A stretch of 5,800 bases of DNA from Kiritimatiellia bacterium (GTDB lineage: Bacteria; Verrucomicrobiota; Kiritimatiellia; RFP12; UBA1067). The stretch covers positions 1-5,800 of the forward strand of contig JAFPDR010000022.1 in the NCBI GenBank assembly GCA_017389885.1. Direction: 5' to 3'. Of this stretch, positions 3,525 to 5,800 are shown piece after piece (the stretch's first letter is position 1; each line of letters begins with the position of its first letter). Under the pieces are notes generated by a model. It saw nothing but the letters and a program-made list of their open reading frames with translations. It made no database searches and was not told the DNA's origin. The translations under genes were made by a program, and so were the position numbers.

Positions 3525-5800
3525 TTATTTTGAAGAAATTTTCGACTCCCGCCAGCGGCGGACGGACTCGCGGATCGCCTCCGCGTTGCGCGTCGAGATC
3601 GTGCGCCACGCCGCGCCCGGGTAGATGTTCACGCACTGGTCCCCCATGTACGCGTTCACCTCGTCCCACAGCGAGTTCGAGTAGGTGAAGCCGTGCGCAA
3701 GCGCGAAGAACGCCCAGCCGTCGAGGTTGCAGCCGATCGCGAAGTCGCGCATGCCGAGGAGGTCGAGCGGAGCGGACGGAGCCTTCTCGCCGAAGCACGG
3801 CGTCGTGTAGCCGAGGAGAAGGTCGAACTTCGGACCCTTCCTCTGGAGCTGCTCGTTGTACGCGGGGTTGTGTCCGCCGTTCGTCTGGTAGTGGTTGCAG
3901 TACGGACAGTATATGTTCGCGAACGGCGTGATCTTCATGCACGCCTCGGGACCGGCGTTCTCGAACTCCCCGGGGTTCACCCATATCCTCACGTCCCGAT
4001 CAAGCGCGCGCACCTGCGTCGCGAGGTTCGTCCAGATGTCCGCCGTCGAGTTCCCCGGCTCGTCCATGAAGCTCCACGCCCAGTCCTTCTTCCCGTACCC
4101 CATCTTCGCGAAGCGCTCGTTCAGGTACTTCACGTGCCCTTCGCTCACGTCTCCGTCGTTGAGGTGCACGGTGAGGCGCACGCCGTACTTCTCCGCCTCC
4201 GCCTTCGGAACAAGCACGTCGTTGATTACGTTCACGCCGATGTCGCGGAAAAGCTCCCAGCACGAGACGGTCCTGTACGGAGCCGCCCAGCCGAAGACGT
4301 ACGGAACCGGCACGTCCGCTCCGTGCGCGTCCCTGCACTTCACGTCGAGCTCGAGCGTTTCGTCTCCGATCTCGACCTTGACCGTGCGCTCCCAGAAGCG
4401 CCTCCTCCCCGTCACCGTGAGCCACACGCCCGCGGTCTCCCCGGGCGGAACGAAAAGCGCGTCGCGCTCGAAGAGCGGCATCGGCTGCCAGCCGGCCCAG
4501 CCGGACTGCACGAAGCCGACGACGCGCCACTTCACGATGTCGTTCCATCCCTGGCTCACGCGCGGCGTCGCGTCGCGCAGGGTGGCGGTGTTGTTCCTGA
4601 CGAGAACAAGAATCGACTCCGACTCTCCTTCGCGTATCTCGGTGCTGTACGGAGCGAGCCCCTCGCCCGCGAGCGGAGCGGACACGCGCGAGAAGCCGAG
4701 CCACGGATCGTTCTGACGCCACACCGTGAGCGGCTTCGAATCGTCGAGCGGCTGAAGCGCGATTCCCTCCCCTTCGGGAACATACGCCGGATCGTCCGTC
4801 ACGATCACCTCGTCCACGCGCCTGTACGTAAGCCCCGCGTCGGTCTTCCTCACGCGCACGCGGAACTTCCCCGCGGCGAGCGGCACGTCGAGCTTCACCC
4901 AGGTGAGCCCGCCGTGCGACCTGTTGTACGCATCGTCGGCGGCGAGGATCTTCTCCGCGACAACCTTCCCCTCCGCGTCCTCGACGAGGAACGAGTACTT
5001 GGCGAGATAGCCCGCGATCTCCATGTAGCGCATCCACACGGTGTAGTTTCCGTTCGTCGGCACAGAAGCTTCCGCGGACGCGTCGCATTCGCCGGCCCAC
5101 CATCCGGTGACGAGTATCTTCCCTCCGCTCGCGCCGGAGCTCGCCTCGGTCCACCATCCCTCCTTGCCGGGCGCGAACGATTCCGCCTCTATCCTCAGCT
5201 TGAAGTGCGTGCGGTCGACTTCAGCGAGGAACTTCCTCATCGCCGCCTTCTCGTCCGCGACCTGGCGCGGCGTGCCGACGAGATTTGACTCCTCGTCGAA
5301 GTACACCGTCCCCGCCATGCGTCCCGCCTCGACGCCTTCGACCTTCCCCGCGACGAGGTCCGCGAAGAACCGCGCGCGCCATTCGCGCCACAGCGGCTTG
5401 AGGTCCGAAGTGCCCTCGGCGATCTGCGGCCTCCTCTCCCAGATAGCGCGCGCCTCGCTCGCCTCCTTCGACGGCGCGGCGCATCCGACGCGGACCGCCC
5501 CCTCTCCCGCCGGCATCTCCGGGACGGCGAGCGGCACGTCGAGCTTCACCCAGGTGAGCCCGCCGTGCGACCTGTTGTACGCATCGTCCGCGGCGAGGAT
5601 CTTCTCCGCGACGACCTTCCCCGCCGCATCCTCGACGAGGAACGAATACTTCGCGAGATAGCCCGCGATCTCCATGTAGCGGATCCACACGGAGTAGTTT
5701 CCGTTCGTCGGCACCGAACCTTCGGTGAACGCGTCGCATTCGCCGCCCCACCATCCGGTGACGAGAATCTTCCCTCCGCTAGCGCCCGAGCTCGCCTCGG
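3525..5800 (-). CDS. Large secreted-type glycoside hydrolase, GH123/DUF4091-like, with duplicated carbohydrate-binding-like modules (5' end outside window)
   Basis: About 757 C-terminal residues are visible. From the N-terminal side: an incomplete beta-sandwich module (5800-5525), a spacer of about 106 residues, a full CBM6/35-like module (about 5208-4790, containing EAESF and SSGASGGKIL), then a beta-rich domain with many Trp and a TIM-barrel-like domain. The last has WSFMDEPGN, with Asp (4064-4062) and Glu (4061-4059) where GH123 enzymes have their catalytic pair. It ends NIYPG...TISTRNAEAIRES, like the YPG...S.R.EA.R.G end of DUF4091/GH123 proteins. Characterised GH123 enzymes release beta-linked N-acetylgalactosamine by substrate-assisted catalysis; activity here is unproven. 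A GTG at 5714 is not the start, because sequence homologous to the second module continues upstream of it to the window edge. No signal peptide can be seen, as the true N-terminus is missing. Confidence 0.72.
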   Translation of the reverse strand, partial: EASSGASGGKILVTGWWGGECDAFTEGSVPTNGNYSVWIRYMEIAGYLAKYSFLVEDAAGKVVAEKILAADDAYNRSHGGLTWVKLDVPLAVPEMPAGEGAVRVGCAAPSKEASEARAIWERRPQIAEGTSDLKPLWREWRARFFADLVAGKVEGVEAGRMAGTVYFDEESNLVGTPRQVADEKAAMRKFLAEVDRTHFKLRIEAESFAPGKEGWWTEASSGASGGKILVTGWWAGECDASAEASVPTNGNYTVWMRYMEIAGYLAKYSFLVEDAEGKVVAEKILAADDAYNRSHGGLTWVKLDVPLAAGKFRVRVRKTDAGLTYRRVDEVIVTDDPAYVPEGEGIALQPLDDSKPLTVWRQNDPWLGFSRVSAPLAGEGLAPYSTEIREGESESILVLVRNNTATLRDATPRVSQGWNDIVKWRVVGFVQSGWAGWQPMPLFERDALFVPPGETAGVWLTVTGRRRFWERTVKVEIGDETLELDVKCRDAHGADVPVPYVFGWAAPYRTVSCWELFRDIGVNVINDVLVPKAEAEKYGVRLTVHLNDGDVSEGHVKYLNERFAKMGYGKKDWAWSFMDEPGNSTADIWTNLATQVRALDRDVRIWVNPGEFENAGPEACMKITPFANIYCPYCNHYQTNGGHNPAYNEQLQRKGPKFDLLLGYTTPCFGEKAPSAPLDLLGMRDFAIGCNLDGWAFFALAHGFTYSNSLWDEVNAYMGDQCVNIYPGAAWRTISTRNAEAIRESVRRWRESKISSK
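4874..5149 (-). repeat. In-frame long direct repeat, copy 2 (complete module)
   Basis: This stretch repeats at 5525-5800 with a constant offset of 651 bp (217 codons) and no gaps. I count 17 mismatches in 276 bases, about 94% identity, and 7 amino-acid changes in 92 residues. In this copy the module continues normally into AGKFRVRVRKTDAGLTYRRVDEVIV. Confidence 0.93.
5525..5800 (-). repeat. In-frame long direct repeat, copy 1 (truncated module, runs to the window edge)
   Basis: This is the partner of 4874-5149. Homology stops abruptly at 5525, after LDVPLA; the protein then continues with unrelated sequence (VPEMPAGEGAVRVGCAAP) instead of the last strands of the module. The repeat reaches position 5800, so the true repeat may extend beyond the window. 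Confidence 0.92.

Noticed and set aside
4000..5157. 385-codon minus-strand frame
   Set aside because: It is an Arg-rich shadow frame of the hydrolase gene, as are the frames at 2545-3984, 844-1707 and 5221-5754.
3693..5288. 531-codon open frame on the plus strand
   Set aside because: It lies antisense to the GH123-like gene, is rich in Arg, Val, Leu and His without recognisable motifs, and is expected in GC-rich DNA. The same holds for plus-strand frames at 951-1499, 1518-2631 and 2760-3624.
5712..5714. GTG as start of the hydrolase
   Set aside because: The coding sequence upstream of it, to the window edge, is homologous to the second module (EASSGASGGKIL), so the codon is internal.

Overview
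The window is GC-rich (about 65-68% in the gene bodies sampled), and every well-supported gene lies on the minus strand, so transcription runs from position 5800 towards position 1. An ECF sigma factor with a membrane partner, a large multi-domain glycoside-hydrolase-like protein, unsaturated-uronate catabolism genes and a stray S23 four-helix-bundle ORF together suggest a polysaccharide-degrading bacterium. The PVC group (Kiritimatiellota/Verrucomicrobiota or Planctomycetota) would fit. That placement is inference from gene content; no rRNA or marker gene is present.

In transcription order: (1) 5800-3525 is the 3' part of a large protein with two near-identical carbohydrate-binding-like modules, the first of them incomplete, followed by a GH123/DUF4091-like TIM-barrel with an Asp-Glu pair. 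(2) 3434-1903 is a compact three-gene unit: an exported Spy/CpxP/CnrX-like protein, an ECF sigma factor 6 nt later, and a one-helix membrane protein whose ATG overlaps the sigma stop codon (ATGA). It looks like an envelope or metal stress-sensing module. (3) 1903-1764 holds a probable terminator for that unit, then a good sigma70-type promoter and a candidate operator for the kdu operon. (4) 1763-849 is kduI and 206-1 is the start of kduD. These encode consecutive steps that turn the unsaturated uronate released by polysaccharide lyases into 2-keto-3-deoxygluconate.

The most unusual structure sits between kduI and kduD. An S23/IVS-family four-helix-bundle gene (308-700), clearly less GC-rich than its surroundings, is bracketed by two arrays of an 8-bp tandem repeat in opposite orientations (251-306 and 772-843). 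The arms are complementary at 48 of 56 positions when the repeat units are paired from the inner ends. The arrays start one base after the S23 stop codon on one side and end five bases before the kduI stop codon on the other. Without this block, kduI and kduD would be separated only by a short ribosome-binding-site spacer, so it reads as an insertion into the operon. It resembles the intervening sequences of 23S rRNA, but here it lies inside a metabolic mRNA.

A functional link is possible: a hydrolase of a family acting on N-acetylgalactosamine, next to unsaturated-uronate catabolism, could serve a uronate- and GalNAc-containing glycan such as chondroitin sulfate. This is inference, because the two are in separate transcription units.
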